Source of the DNA: Mesobacillus boroniphilus
GTDB taxonomy: Bacteria > Bacillota > Bacilli > Bacillales > Cytobacillaceae
Reading direction: 5' to 3'
NCBI RefSeq assembly: GCF_018424685.1
Contig: NZ_QTKX01000002.1
Span: forward strand, 124,001-188,000
DNA: 64,000 bases
In this document: in pieces, positions 43,090 through 52,795 of the stretch
How positions within the stretch are numbered: position 1 is the first letter of the stretch
Layout of the letters: each line of letters starts with the position of its first letter
Notes under the pieces: generated by a model
Seen by the model: only the letters and a program-made list of their open reading frames with translations
Database searches by the model: none
What the model was told of the DNA's origin: nothing
Program-made: the position numbers and the translations under genes

Positions 43090-43956
43090 CTATTCAGCCA
43101 CTTTTTCAAGATTGCCGTTGCGGTCCATCTTGAACTTTGTTGCCGAACGTTCTTCTTCTTCAAACAGGGTGAGCTTTCGGGCACGGTTCATGATTTTCAT
43201 CAGTGTTTCGTAATCTTCCTGCATCGTGTTCGTATTTTCTTCAAGCCTGTTAATTTTTCCTTGCAGTTCTTCGTTTTGGTTCCTTAAACTATTGATTTCG
43301 CGCTTCAATCTTTCATTCTCACTCTTATAAATATCTACCTGGAGCGATGACCCGCTTAGACTTTGCAAGTAAGCGATCACATGTCCCATGGTCATGCCGG
43401 TTGATGGAACAGTATGCCGGACTGGTGATGTCTGTGGCGTCTGGGTTACACTTGTTTGCGTCTCCTGGACAGGTATTTCCGCCATTTCGGCAGCTGCTTC
43501 AGTAGAGTAATCCTTTTGTTCCTGCTTTTTGTTCACTAAATCTTGCATTTCAGACATAAGTGCAGCGTCAATTTGCTTGTCGTCCTGTTCGAGCATTGAC
43601 AGGTCGAAGGTTGGTTGAGCTTCTGGCTGTTCCACTGCCGGCAACGAACCTGTCAAACTTTCATCCAGCGTAGGCACCGGAGGATTGTAAAGCAGTTTCT
43701 TCTTGCCGCCTTGATCTTTTCCTAGGATTCTCTGTCTCTGTTTTCGCTGCTTTTTGGCAAGCTGTAATGCTTTTTCATAGTTATGCCTAACGACTGCGTT
43801 CCAACGGAATCCACAGGCGGCTGAAGTGCGGTCGAGCTTGTCGCCCACCTCTTCAAATGCGTTCAATTGTGTGCTGCCTTCCCTTACATGTCGCAGCACG
43901 GTTTCAGCTAGCAATAAATCATTTTCTTCCGTCCAGGCATCCTGGCGTGTCTTCAT
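43090..43956 (-). CDS. RsfA-family prespore transcription regulator
   Basis: This 288-residue protein has an N-terminal Myb/SANT-like DNA-binding domain typical of RsfA/YwfN proteins ([20 protein letters not shown], then [20 protein letters not shown] at about residues 42-61). A basic stretch ([13 protein letters not shown]), a variable acidic middle and a C-terminal coiled coil (about 200-255, [20 protein letters not shown]) follow. In B. subtilis RsfA adjusts the sigma-F regulon in the forespore. It could be RsfA itself or the YwfN paralogue; position next to lipL favours the latter. Confidence 0.82.
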   Translation of the reverse strand: MKTRQDAWTEENDLLLAETVLRHVREGSTQLNAFEEVGDKLDRTSAACGFRWNAVVRHNYEKALQLAKKQRKQRQRILGKDQGGKKKLLYNPPVPTLDESLTGSLPAVEQPEAQPTFDLSMLEQDDKQIDAALMSEMQDLVNKKQEQKDYSTEAAAEMAEIPVQETQTSVTQTPQTSPVRHTVPSTGMTMGHVIAYLQSLSGSSLQVDIYKSENERLKREINSLRNQNEELQGKINRLEENTNTMQEDYETLMKIMNRARKLTLFEEEERSATKFKMDRNGNLEKVAE

Positions 43957-44163
43957 CCTTCTTCAACTCCCTTTTACTTTGATTAACTATAGAAACTTAT
44001 AGTTCAATCTTGTCCGGAAATTGGAAAGCTTATACATCGTATAATGGAAGGATAGTAGATTTTTTGCGCAAAATACGTGTTTTTCATATAAATAGATAAG
44101 CAATAGGTCCCGTTCAACAGCTTGCATTCATTTTAAATAAGAGGTAAAATACGCTTTAGTCTA

Positions 44164-44262
44164 AAACGAAAAGCGGAGGCGCCTTCAGGCAAACATGCTC
44201 TAACAGAATTTCTGTAGGGAGAATGCTCATGACTTGAAAGGATGGCGCTGGAGCTTGACAGT
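44164..44262 (-). repeat. Dispersed GC-rich repeat, variant-core copy (F), inverted
   Basis: Read on the minus strand the ends are TGTCAAGCTCCAGCGCC and GGCGCCTCCGCTTTTCG, matching the family ends. The middle is different: it has the hairpin ACAGAAATTCTGT and a GAGCAT pair. It fills about a third of the 329-base divergent gap between the rsfA-like gene and the DUF1450 gene. The rest of the gap is AT-rich with nothing else clear. Confidence 0.7.
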
Positions 44263-44285
44263 ATTTATAGAAAGGGTTGTCCTAA

Positions 44286-44507
44286 ATGGCAAACGAATTT
44301 CGTGTTTGCGACGATTGTCAGGCCGTAAACCTTAAAACATTGATTCCAAAGCTGAAACAGCTGGATCCTGAAGCGACTGTCGACATCGGCTGCCAGTCTT
44401 ATTGCGGACCAGGCAGGAAAAAAACATTCGCGTTCGTTAATAACCGGCCAGTTGCTGCACTGACTGAAGAAGAGCTGATGGAAAAAGTCCAGAAGAAACT
44501 TAAGTAA
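44286..44507 (+). CDS. DUF1450 (YuzB-like) small Cys-rich protein
   Basis: This 73-residue protein has the DUF1450 pattern: CDDC near the N-terminus (residues 8-11) and a C-x3-C pair in [21 protein letters not shown] hydrophobic strand and a C-terminal helix with [10 protein letters not shown] follow. The four Cys resemble a thioredoxin-like ferredoxin-type site, but the function is not known. Its SD AAAGGG lies 11 bases upstream, and the gene is monocistronic with its own terminator. Confidence 0.82.
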   Translation: MANEFRVCDDCQAVNLKTLIPKLKQLDPEATVDIGCQSYCGPGRKKTFAFVNNRPVAALTEEELMEKVQKKLK

Positions 44508-44549
44508 GGTTTTTTAATCTTTCATATAATGGCTTTAGTAAGCCTAAAT

Positions 44550-44590
44550 AAATCCACCTTTAAACAACCGTTTAGAGGTGATTTTTTTTC
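44550..44590 (+). terminator. Terminator of the DUF1450 gene
   Basis: ATCCACCTTTAAAC pairs with GTTTAGAGGTGAT with one bulge, followed by a run of eight T. Confidence 0.85.
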
Positions 44591-44759
44591 CATGGAAACT
44601 TGCAAACTACAATCTTGTTTATAAATCCATGAAAGTTGGAATTAAAGGTAGTAGGAAAGATGGATATGCAATTTTTGTAAAAAAATGCAGAAAATCGAGA
44701 TGAATTGACGAACGAAACAGGCTATAATAAAAACAAGCTAATCAGGAAGAAGGGGAACG

Positions 44760-46076
44760 ATGGGATATTCGGAAGAAAAATTACTTGAAGAAAAAGTATT
44801 CAAAGATCCAGTACACCGCTATGTCCATGTCCGTGACCGGGTGATCTGGGATTTGATCGGCACGAAGGAGTTCCAGCGACTGAGAAGGATCAAGCAGCTC
44901 GGCACGACGTACCTAACCTTCCACGGAGCGGAACACAGCCGCTTCAATCATTCATTGGGCGTCTATGAAATCACGCGCCGGATTGTGGACAATGCGTTTG
45001 CTTCCCGTCCGGAATGGAATGAAGGAGAGCGACTGCTATCGTTATGTGCAGCCCTGCTTCATGACCTTGGCCATGGGCCGTTCTCACACTCATTCGAGAA
45101 GGTATTCGACCTTGACCATGAGGATTTCACAAGGGAAATCATCCTTGGCGATACAGAAGTGAATCAAGTGCTGTCGAGAGTGGCGCCGGACTTCCCGAAA
45201 AAAGTCGCTGAGGTCATTGAAAAAACGTATGAGAACAAGCTTGTTATCAGCCTGATTTCAAGCCAGATTGATGCTGACAGGATGGATTACCTGCAAAGGG
45301 ATGCCTATTTTACCGGAGTCAGCTACGGACATTTTGATATGGAACGGATTTTGCGTGTGATGCGTCCGCGTGAGGATCAGGTTGTGATCAAGGAAAGCGG
45401 GATGCATGCTGTAGAGGATTACATAATGAGCCGCTATCAGATGTACTGGCAGGTTTATTTCCATCCAGTGACAAGGAGTGCCGAGGTCATTCTGACGAAA
45501 ATCCTGCACCGTGCCAAACACCTTCATGAGCAAAACTACACCTTCAAACATAAACCGCATCATTTTTACTCAATATTTGAGGATCGTATGACACTGGAAG
45601 ACTATTTAAAGCTGGATGAAGCCGTGTTCCTCTACTATTTCCAGATTTGGGAGGAAGAAGAGGACGAAATACTGAGCGACTTGTGCCGCCGCTTCAATAA
45701 CCGCAATCTATTTAAATATGTCGAGTTCGACCCTGCCAAGGAATACAAGAAGCTGGCAAAGCTTTCCGTGTTATTCGAGCAAGCGGGACTGGACCCTGAA
45801 TATTACCTGGTTGTCGATTCATCATCAGACCTGCCTTATGATTTTTACCGGCCAGGTGAAGAGGAAGAACGGCTTCCGATCCATCTGCTGAAGAAAAACG
45901 GAGAAATCCGCGAGCTATCGAGAGAGTCTGATATTGTCGATGCCATTTCAGGTAAAAGACGGACAGACCACAAACTATACTATCCTGGCGATTTCCTGGA
46001 GAAGGAAAAAGCACGCCCTGAAATCGAGCAGATTGCACAGATTCTTGAGCTGAACTTAGACAATGGGACCATTTGA
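44760..46076 (+). CDS. ywfO: HD-domain phosphohydrolase (YwfO)
   Basis: This 438-residue protein has a dGTPase/SAMHD1-like HD domain. The sequence VFKDPVHRYVHV opens the protein, and REFQRLRR-type RIKQLGTTYLTFHGAEHSRF follows. The metal motif H...HD is in LCAALLHDLGHGPFSHSFE (about residues 98-116), and the second Asp is in SSQIDADRMDYLQRDAYF. Homologues hydrolyse dNTPs; YwfO is the B. subtilis counterpart and the gene order agrees. The C-terminal 150 residues are charged and less conserved. ywgA follows 18 bases later. Confidence 0.9.
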   Translation: MGYSEEKLLEEKVFKDPVHRYVHVRDRVIWDLIGTKEFQRLRRIKQLGTTYLTFHGAEHSRFNHSLGVYEITRRIVDNAFASRPEWNEGERLLSLCAALLHDLGHGPFSHSFEKVFDLDHEDFTREIILGDTEVNQVLSRVAPDFPKKVAEVIEKTYENKLVISLISSQIDADRMDYLQRDAYFTGVSYGHFDMERILRVMRPREDQVVIKESGMHAVEDYIMSRYQMYWQVYFHPVTRSAEVILTKILHRAKHLHEQNYTFKHKPHHFYSIFEDRMTLEDYLKLDEAVFLYYFQIWEEEEDEILSDLCRRFNNRNLFKYVEFDPAKEYKKLAKLSVLFEQAGLDPEYYLVVDSSSDLPYDFYRPGEEEERLPIHLLKKNGEIRELSRESDIVDAISGKRRTDHKLYYPGDFLEKEKARPEIEQIAQILELNLDNGTI

Positions 46077-46094
46077 TACAGGAGTTGACGCGTT

Positions 46095-46610
46095 TTGTTA
46101 AAAGACCACGCTAAAATCATACATGCCATTTCAGTTTCCGGAGAGGTCATCGGCAGAAAAAAACTGCAAAAAATGATCTATATCGCAAAAAAGATGGAAT
46201 TCCCTTTCCAGGAACGATTCCAGTTCCATTTTTACGGACCATATTCTGAAGAACTTACATTGCGGGTGGAAGAGCTTTGCAACATGGGCTTTTTGGACGA
46301 ACTGAAGGAAAAGAAAGGCGGCTACTATCAGTACCGCTACACATTGACAGAAGCAGGCCAGGAATTCCTCGGTGAAAACAGCGTCGAGATGCCATGCCTT
46401 GGCGACTGCCTCACCGACATCAACGACCAGAATGCAAGATTCCTTGAACTCGTTTCAACTGTTTTGTATTTTGATAACTTGCCAGAAGCTGAGGTCCGTG
46501 AAAAAATCCAGGCCGTGAAAAAAAGCCAGAAATACACAGATGAAGAAATTGACGAAGCTTACGCGTATATCACGAGCTTGAAGACAAAGTCGCGGCAATT
46601 GTTGGCATAA
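46095..46610 (+). CDS. ywgA: YwgA family protein
   Basis: This 171-residue soluble protein starts at TTG. The N-terminal part resembles a winged-helix/phage-associated SocA-type module with GRKKLQKMIYIAKKMEFPF and FHFYGPYSEELTLRVEEL. The remaining part is helical and ends ITSLKTKSRQLLA. It matches YwgA by sequence and by position directly after ywfO, which suggests coexpression. Its function is unknown. Confidence 0.83.
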   Translation: MLKDHAKIIHAISVSGEVIGRKKLQKMIYIAKKMEFPFQERFQFHFYGPYSEELTLRVEELCNMGFLDELKEKKGGYYQYRYTLTEAGQEFLGENSVEMPCLGDCLTDINDQNARFLELVSTVLYFDNLPEAEVREKIQAVKKSQKYTDEEIDEAYAYITSLKTKSRQLLA

Positions 46611-46745
46611 GAAGACTTTTATTATGACTCGAGTATGGAACCTTTTATTGGGTTTTGTGCTCGATTTTTTTATGTAAATACCAGCTTGAAAAGAGAATTA
46701 TGTGCGGTTAAATCGATTGAGAAGAGAATTATCGTCACATAAAAG

Positions 46746-46776
46746 AAAAAAGCCCAGAATCCTCTGAGCTTTTTGT
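46746..46776 (-). terminator. Terminator of the tautomerase gene
   Basis: AAAAAGC and CAGA pair with TCTG and GCTTTTT around a short loop, and T residues follow on the minus strand. Confidence 0.65.
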
Positions 46777-46781
46777 CGTTC

Positions 46782-46967
46782 CTACTCGTCACTCAACCTC
46801 TTACCTGCAACCGCATAGTGGTTCTTCGCCATTTCCTCGATGAACACGACGACTTTCTCTTTAGGCGCGCCGGTTGTTACGCTGACAGCGTCTGTTACTT
46901 TTTCGACTAATGCCTTCTTCTGGTCTTCGCTTCGGCCTTCAATCATTTTTACTGTAACGTATGGCAT
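46782..46967 (-). CDS. ywhB: 4-oxalocrotonate tautomerase family enzyme (YwhB)
   Basis: This 61-residue enzyme has catalytic Pro as residue 2 (MPYVTVKMIEGRSEDQKKAL), the family's defining feature, and the second conserved segment VVVFIEEMAKNHYAVAGKR. It forms small hexamers that tautomerise 2-hydroxymuconate-like compounds; the physiological substrate in Bacillus is unknown. The start at 46967 with GGAGG ten bases upstream is required to expose Pro1. Longer in-frame starts are rejected. Confidence 0.92.
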   Translation of the reverse strand: MPYVTVKMIEGRSEDQKKALVEKVTDAVSVTTGAPKEKVVVFIEEMAKNHYAVAGKRLSDE

Positions 46968-47120
46968 GTGTATTGCCTCCTTGAAATGGTTGATATGTAA
47001 ATCTAAATTGAGTTTTTCATAATTCGCTAAAATTCGCAAGTGCGGTGGAAGATTGTCTTTTTCACATTCATGAAAGAATGAGTTATACTTTAGAGAAAAG
47101 ACAAAAAAGGGGAATGGAAT

Positions 47121-47759
47121 GTGAGCTTACCCTATTCGTTAGAGGAAATTCCGTTTGTGGCTGCTGCGTTGATGATCGCTTTCGCAGTCCATGAATTCGC
47201 GCACGCCTGGGTTGCGTATAAGTTTGGCGACCCGACCGCCCAGAGACAGGGACGATTAACTTTGAATCCGATCAAGCACCTGGACCCGCTGGGAACCATC
47301 TTGATTTTCATCGCCGGATTCGGATGGGCAAGGCCGGTTCCGGTCAATCGTTTCATGTTCAAAAATCCAAAGCTTGCCGGAGTGCTCGTGTCTGTTGCCG
47401 GGCCGGTCAGCAATCTTATTTTAGTCTTCCTGGCATTTGCCATCTGGTACATATTTGTCACGCTTGGATTGGCGCCTGGGGTTCCGGATTTTTTCCTGGA
47501 CTTCCTCAATATCTTTATCGGACTGAATGCGATGCTGTTCGTATTCAACCTGTTGCCGTTCCCGCCGCTTGATGGTTACCGAATCATCGAGGACCTGGCA
47601 CCAGCGGACATCAGGGCGAAAATGACCCAGTATGAAGCATATGGATCGATCATTTTCTTGATCCTTGTCATCACGCCCCTTGACCAATACACAATCCAGC
47701 CGATTTTCTACTATTTGATTCCGGCTGTGACTGATGGAATATACAATCTATTTTTCTGA
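47121..47759 (+). CDS. ywhC: Site-2 protease-like membrane metalloprotease (YwhC)
   Basis: This 212-residue membrane protein of the M50/S2P family has the zinc motif HEFAHAW in AALMIAFAVHEFAHAWVAYK (about residues 12-31). A GRLTLNPIKHLDPLGTI segment follows, then the third ligand in NLLPFPPLDGYRI (about 145-157). It has five or six helices. The GTG start has AAGGGG nine bases upstream. It is followed by ywhD after 23 bases, as in B. subtilis. The substrate is unknown. Confidence 0.9.
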   Translation: MSLPYSLEEIPFVAAALMIAFAVHEFAHAWVAYKFGDPTAQRQGRLTLNPIKHLDPLGTILIFIAGFGWARPVPVNRFMFKNPKLAGVLVSVAGPVSNLILVFLAFAIWYIFVTLGLAPGVPDFFLDFLNIFIGLNAMLFVFNLLPFPPLDGYRIIEDLAPADIRAKMTQYEAYGSIIFLILVITPLDQYTIQPIFYYLIPAVTDGIYNLFF

Positions 47760-47782
47760 TTCATTCTAAGGAGGTTTCCAAC

Positions 47783-48295
47783 ATGGAAGAAAAAAAGGGC
47801 AAAAATATTGGCTTCAATATTATAAAAAATGACCCGATGGACGGCCATAAGGGCTTCGGAAAAGGTGTTCTCACACTTGATAATGTCTCGCCGGTCATCA
47901 TTGACGTGGATGCGGGAGAGGCAGCTGTAGAAGTTGGCGCGATGCACGCGCGCAGTGCTGTTGAGAAAGGGATCAAGTTTCTTCCTGACCGCAACGAAGT
48001 GCCTGATGCAAAGCCATATTGGGTTGTATGGGTGACGATTGACAGGAAGGAAGAAGGCCCTTACTATGCCGGTGTCACAGCCTGTGAAATGACGGTAAAC
48101 CGAGAAATCCGCCGCGGCTATAAGTCGCTGCCAGAGCATGTGAACCGTCTTGATAAGTCTATCAAGCGCCATATCATTGTTGACCATATGGATGAAAAAT
48201 CAAAACAAATTCTTTCTGATTTCCTGAAAAATCATGACCCAGGAATGTGGGAAAGATCTGAAGACAAGCTGAAGACGGATTTAATAGCCAATTAA
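47783..48295 (+). CDS. ywhD: YwhD family protein
   Basis: This 170-residue soluble protein matches YwhD, with stretches FNIIKNDPMDGHKGFGKGVL, MHARSAVEKGIKFLPDR and YKSLPEHVNRLDKSIKRHII. The family is conserved in Bacillaceae and its function is not known. It is probably cotranscribed with ywhC. A strong SD (AAGGAGG) precedes the ATG. Confidence 0.88.
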   Translation: MEEKKGKNIGFNIIKNDPMDGHKGFGKGVLTLDNVSPVIIDVDAGEAAVEVGAMHARSAVEKGIKFLPDRNEVPDAKPYWVVWVTIDRKEEGPYYAGVTACEMTVNREIRRGYKSLPEHVNRLDKSIKRHIIVDHMDEKSKQILSDFLKNHDPGMWERSEDKLKTDLIAN

Positions 48296-48429
48296 TATAT
48301 TTGGATAATTTTCCTAATAATTTGTCTAAATTGTGACATTTAACAGCGAGTTACAATATCTGGCTTGCTCAAATTGAATAAAAAAAGTAAACTGATATCA
48401 GCGTAAAACACATTTTATGCTAGGACGAG

Positions 48430-48463
48430 AAAAACCCCGGGAGCTTGCTTCCGGGGTTTTTCT
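48430..48463. terminator. Bidirectional terminator between ywhD and pbpG
   Basis: A perfect 11-bp stem (AAAAACCCCGG at 48430-48440, CCGGGGTTTTT at 48451-48461) lies between convergent genes. Confidence 0.88.
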
Positions 48464-48535
48464 TTTGAAAAAGAAGAACTTTTTCTTATTATAGTGAGAT
48501 AATTGTTGTTGACACAGTATGGTATAGAGGGTGCT

Positions 48536-50599
48536 CTACAACCCGAAAATCCGCTTGTACCAAGGCTTTTTTTCCTTTTCCTTCTTAGGCTTTTCTTCCT
48601 TATGCTCTTGATGATCCAAATGATCTGTACAGTATTCGGTAGGCTCTGTACCTGAAGCGAATAATGTCAGCCTTTTAACCGGACATCCGTCAGAAGCGAG
48701 TTTGCCACTGGCAGGGTCAACGTAGACGGCAACAGTACCTTTTGCTGCCTTGAATTTTTTAGCGGGCTCATTATCAAGTGCTTTTTCCATAAAATCCAGC
48801 CAGATATTCTTCGCATAGGATTTCTCTACTGTCAGTTCGATTGGCTTTCCTTTATCATAACCAGTCCATACTGCGGAAACGAGCTGCGGGGTATAGCCAA
48901 TCATCCAGCTGTCCGTTTCGGTCGTTCCAGACTTAGCAGCGTACGGCCGTGTCATCTTTTTAATCAGCGTGCTTCCTGTCACAGAAGAATAGCCATTGAG
49001 CTTCTTATCAAAAATGCCTGTGAGCATATGGGTCATCACGGAGGCGAGTTCCGGCTTCAATACCTCAGCATTTTCAGCTTTATATTCGTATATTAATTCA
49101 CCTTTATGGTTTTCGACCCTCTTAATCAGCACGGGATCTACTTTTTTGCCGCCATTCGCTAAAATACTGTAGGCATTGGCCATATCAATGACCCTGACAC
49201 CGGAGGTTCCAAGGGCAAGTGATGGAACCTTGTCCATATCTGACTTGATTCCAAAACGCTTCGCCGTTTCAACGAGAGTTTCTTCCCCTAAGAACAAATG
49301 AGTTTTCACAGCGTATACATTATCCGACAACGCCAAAGCCTGCGCCATCGTAATGTCATCTTCCGCGTATTTATTGTTAAAATTGTGCGGCGTATATTCT
49401 GAACGTCCATCATCGAACATGAACGTTGTCAGCTGGCTTTTCATTGTCGACGATGGAGTAAAGCCATTTTCAAGTGCCGCATAATACAGGATTGGTTTCA
49501 TTGTCGAACCTGGCTGCCTGACAGCCTGCACAGCGCGGTTGAATGGGCTCTCCTCATAATTTCTCCCGCCGACAAGTGCGACCACATGTCCATTCTTCGG
49601 ATTCATCGCCACAAAACCTGCCTGGATTTCCGAATCGGATGCAATCATTTTGTTGATGGATTTTTCAGCGACTTCCTGTTGATTAAGATCAAGTGTCGTA
49701 TAAACCCTCAATCCCCCAAGCGAAATGGTCCGGTCATCGAAATTCAATGAATTTCTGAGTGCATTCTGGACAGCGTCCTGGAAGTATGGAGCCTCTCCAA
49801 TCCGGGAATGCTGGTGCTCACCGACAAGCTTCAGCTTTTCTATGTTCGCTTTCTGTGCGGCAAGCTCGGTGATATAACCGTTTGTCTTCATCGTATTTAA
49901 AATGGTTCGCTGACGCTGCTTTGCTTTTTCCATAGAAGCAAAAGGAGAGTAGATACTAGGACCTTTCGGGATTCCTGCCAGCATGGAAGCTTCCGCCAGG
50001 GATAAATTATTCGCGTCCTTGCCAAAATAATAACGGCTTGCTGCCTGGACCCCGTACGCACCATTGCCATAATAAATCGTATTCAGATAACCTTCTAGGA
50101 TCTCATCCTTGGAATAATTCATCTCAAGGCGCAGAGTGTAAAGCGCTTCTGTCGCTTTGCGCTTCCACGTCTTGTCATGTTCGAGATAAAGGTTTCTGGC
50201 ATACTGTTGGGTAATCGTGCTTGCACCCTGAACCTTGGCCATCGCCTTCAAGTCAGCAAGCGCAGCACCGGCAATACGCTTATAATCAAACCCATTGTGG
50301 GTAAAAAAGGTCTTATCCTCTATAGAAATCGTTGCATTAATTAAATGGGGTGAAATATCCTTAAGTGCCACCCAATAACGTTTCTGGCCGGAGTGACTCT
50401 CTCCAATCACCGTTCCATCATCTGAGAAAAACAAGGTCGATTGCGGCACAGCCAGCGGAGGCGGACCCTGGAGCTTCGCATAACCAATCAGAGAAAAGTA
50501 GAGTACAGTGGCCAAAGCAAGTCCTGCAAGCCCGAAAAAAATCAAAGCGCGCAAATATTTAATCGTCTTGCGAAACCGCTGGTCTGTCATCAGCTCCAT
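48536..50599 (-). CDS. pbpG: Class A penicillin-binding protein (PbpG-like)
   Basis: This 687-residue bifunctional PBP has an N-terminal anchor (about residues 18-40). The GT51 transglycosylase domain carries EDKTFFTHNGFDYKRIAGAA, STITQQYARNL and EGYLNTIYYGNGAYGVQ. The transpeptidase domain has SxxK as STMK in RQPGSTMKPILYYAA, SDN in ALSDNVYAV and KSGTTETD. The C-terminal tail is Lys/Glu-rich. It matches YwhE/PbpG, a sigma-F-dependent forespore enzyme of B. subtilis, in length and position. The start at 50599 follows AGGAGG; the longer start at 50671 is rejected. Confidence 0.9.
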   Translation of the reverse strand: MELMTDQRFRKTIKYLRALIFFGLAGLALATVLYFSLIGYAKLQGPPPLAVPQSTLFFSDDGTVIGESHSGQKRYWVALKDISPHLINATISIEDKTFFTHNGFDYKRIAGAALADLKAMAKVQGASTITQQYARNLYLEHDKTWKRKATEALYTLRLEMNYSKDEILEGYLNTIYYGNGAYGVQAASRYYFGKDANNLSLAEASMLAGIPKGPSIYSPFASMEKAKQRQRTILNTMKTNGYITELAAQKANIEKLKLVGEHQHSRIGEAPYFQDAVQNALRNSLNFDDRTISLGGLRVYTTLDLNQQEVAEKSINKMIASDSEIQAGFVAMNPKNGHVVALVGGRNYEESPFNRAVQAVRQPGSTMKPILYYAALENGFTPSSTMKSQLTTFMFDDGRSEYTPHNFNNKYAEDDITMAQALALSDNVYAVKTHLFLGEETLVETAKRFGIKSDMDKVPSLALGTSGVRVIDMANAYSILANGGKKVDPVLIKRVENHKGELIYEYKAENAEVLKPELASVMTHMLTGIFDKKLNGYSSVTGSTLIKKMTRPYAAKSGTTETDSWMIGYTPQLVSAVWTGYDKGKPIELTVEKSYAKNIWLDFMEKALDNEPAKKFKAAKGTVAVYVDPASGKLASDGCPVKRLTLFASGTEPTEYCTDHLDHQEHKEEKPKKEKEKKPWYKRIFGL

Positions 50600-50870
50600 A
50601 GTTCTTCCTCCTAAAAATAGATAGATATTATCAGTATGAAAAAAAACACTAAATTTTAAACATAGAATCAAAGTTAATTAAATTTTGCTTGCATTTTTGC
50701 TAGATTCAACTATACTTTTTCTGATGTTTGTATTTGTGATGTTGGGGAAACATAAAAAATAATAAGAAAGCGTCATGCTTGTACTATATAAATTTGGACA
50801 GTTCCACAGTCCATCACCTGAAATTCGCCGCATCATAACGGAAATTTTTTTGCCGAAAGGAAGGATATTA

Positions 50871-51698
50871 ATGGGTCTTTGGTTTACAGAAAAACAAACT
50901 GAGAATTTTGGTATTACTATGAAAGTGAACAAGACGTTACATACAGAACAGACAGAATTCCAGAAGCTTGATATGGTGGAAACAGAAGAGTGGGGAAATA
51001 TGCTTCTACTTGATGACATGGTCATGACATCTGTTAAAGATGAGTTCGTTTACCATGAGATGGTAGCGCATATTCCATTGTTCACTCACCCAAATCCTGA
51101 GCATGTACTAGTTGTTGGAGGCGGAGACGGTGGTGTTATCCGCGAAGTACTGAAGCACCCTAGCGTAAAAAAGGCTACTCTTGTTGATATCGATGGAAAG
51201 GTTATCGAGTATTCTAAAAAATACCTGCCAGAAATCGCAGGCAAGCTTGATGATCCTCGTGTTGATGTCCAGGTTGGAGACGGCTTCATGCATATCGCGG
51301 AAAGCGACAACCAGTATGATGTCATCATGGTTGACTCTACTGAACCAGTTGGACCGGCAGTAAACCTGTTCACAAAAGGTTTCTACGCTGGAATCTCAAA
51401 AGCATTGAAGGAAGACGGAATTTTCGTTGCGCAGTCTGACAACCCATGGTTCAAAGCCGATCTTATCCGCAATGTACAGAAGGATGTGAAGGAAATCTTC
51501 CCGATCACACGCCTTTATATTGCGAACATCCCAACATACCCAAGCGGAATGTGGGCATTCACACTTGGCTCAAAGAAGCACGATCCACTAGAAGTGAGCG
51601 AGGATCGCTTCCACGATATCGAAACAAAGTACTACACGAAAGAACTTCACAAAGCCGCTTTCGTATTGCCTAAATTCGTTGGCGACCTTGTAAAATAA
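50871..51698 (+). CDS. speE: Spermidine synthase
   Basis: This 275-residue aminopropyltransferase makes spermidine from putrescine and decarboxylated SAM. It has [20 protein letters not shown] at the N-terminus, the [20 protein letters not shown] nucleotide site (about residues 79-98), [20 protein letters not shown] and the catalytic DSTEPVGPA (about 154-162). The start at 50871 has GAAAGGAAGG upstream; an earlier in-frame ATG at 50775 is unlikely. speB follows, as in B. subtilis. Confidence 0.95.
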   Translation: MGLWFTEKQTENFGITMKVNKTLHTEQTEFQKLDMVETEEWGNMLLLDDMVMTSVKDEFVYHEMVAHIPLFTHPNPEHVLVVGGGDGGVIREVLKHPSVKKATLVDIDGKVIEYSKKYLPEIAGKLDDPRVDVQVGDGFMHIAESDNQYDVIMVDSTEPVGPAVNLFTKGFYAGISKALKEDGIFVAQSDNPWFKADLIRNVQKDVKEIFPITRLYIANIPTYPSGMWAFTLGSKKHDPLEVSEDRFHDIETKYYTKELHKAAFVLPKFVGDLVK

Positions 51699-51776
51699 TT
51701 CGGATATTTATTAGGCTTCCCGGTCAATCCGGGGGCCGTTTTATTGTGAAAAAATTTGTTGAAAGAGGTGTTTGGA

Positions 51777-52649
51777 ATGCGTTTTGATGAAGCATATTCA
51801 GGTAATGTGTTTATCGGCAGCCATTCTAATTTTGAAGAAAGCAAGGCAGTACTTTACGGCATGCCAATGGATTGGACAGTTAGCTACCGCCCGGGTTCAC
51901 GTTTCGGCCCGACCCGTATACGTGAGGTATCAATCGGCCTTGAAGAGTACAGCCCGTACCTTGACCGCGAGATGGCAGACCTTAACTATTTCGATGCAGG
52001 AGATATCCCGCTCCCATTCGGCAATGCCCAGAAAAGCCTTGATTTGATCGAGGAATACGTGGACAAGCTTTTAGCTGAAGAGAAATTCCCGCTTGGAATG
52101 GGCGGTGAACACCTGGTGTCATGGCCTGTAATGAAGGCAGTCGCGAAAAAATATGAAGACCTTGCCATCATCCACTTCGATGCGCATACAGACCTGCGCG
52201 AGCACTATGAAGGCGAACCATTGTCGCATTCCACGCCAATTCGCAAGATTGCTGAGCACATTGGCCCGAAAAATGTCTACTCATTCGGAATCCGTTCTGG
52301 CATGAAGGAAGAATTCGAGTGGGCGAAGGAAGTGGGCATGCATATTTCCAAGTTTGAGGTTCTTGAGCCTCTAAAGGAAGTACTGCCTAAACTTGCTGGC
52401 CGACCGGTATATGTCACGATTGACATTGATGTCCTAGACCCGGCGCATGCACCTGGGACGGGAACAGTTGATGCAGGCGGAATCACGTCCAAGGAGTTGT
52501 TGGCGTCAATCCACGCAATCGCAAACTCTGGCGTGAACGTAGTTGGAGCAGACCTTGTAGAAGTAGCGCCAATCTACGATACATCCGAAATGACAGCAAA
52601 CACAGCAAGCAAAATCATCCGTGAAATGATGCTTGGGTTTGTGAAATAA
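51777..52649 (+). CDS. speB: Agmatinase
   Basis: This 290-residue ureohydrolase converts agmatine to putrescine and urea and so feeds SpeE. Mn-binding motifs are GMGGEHLVSWP (His at about residue 110), IIHFDAHTDLR (about 132-142) and VTIDIDVLDPAHAPGTGT (about 212-229). The start at 51777 follows GAAAGAGGTG; the in-frame ATG at 51756 lies before this SD. The speE-speB gap is 78 bases. Confidence 0.94.
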   Translation: MRFDEAYSGNVFIGSHSNFEESKAVLYGMPMDWTVSYRPGSRFGPTRIREVSIGLEEYSPYLDREMADLNYFDAGDIPLPFGNAQKSLDLIEEYVDKLLAEEKFPLGMGGEHLVSWPVMKAVAKKYEDLAIIHFDAHTDLREHYEGEPLSHSTPIRKIAEHIGPKNVYSFGIRSGMKEEFEWAKEVGMHISKFEVLEPLKEVLPKLAGRPVYVTIDIDVLDPAHAPGTGTVDAGGITSKELLASIHAIANSGVNVVGADLVEVAPIYDTSEMTANTASKIIREMMLGFVK

Positions 52650-52660
52650 GTATTTTGAGC

Positions 52661-52688
52661 AATGCTCCCTTTTTAGGGGGCATTTTTT
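52661..52688 (+). terminator. Terminator of speE-speB
   Basis: AATGCTCCC (52661-52669) pairs with GGGGGCATT (52676-52684), with one G-T pair, and a run of T follows. Confidence 0.9.
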
Positions 52689-52795
52689 TGTGCCTTTTTT
52701 AAAACCAGAATAGTTAATATTGAAGAAGGAATATTCTGAATCATATAGAAAATATAATAATCATGTATGTAACTACTAAAAAGGAGGTAAAAAGA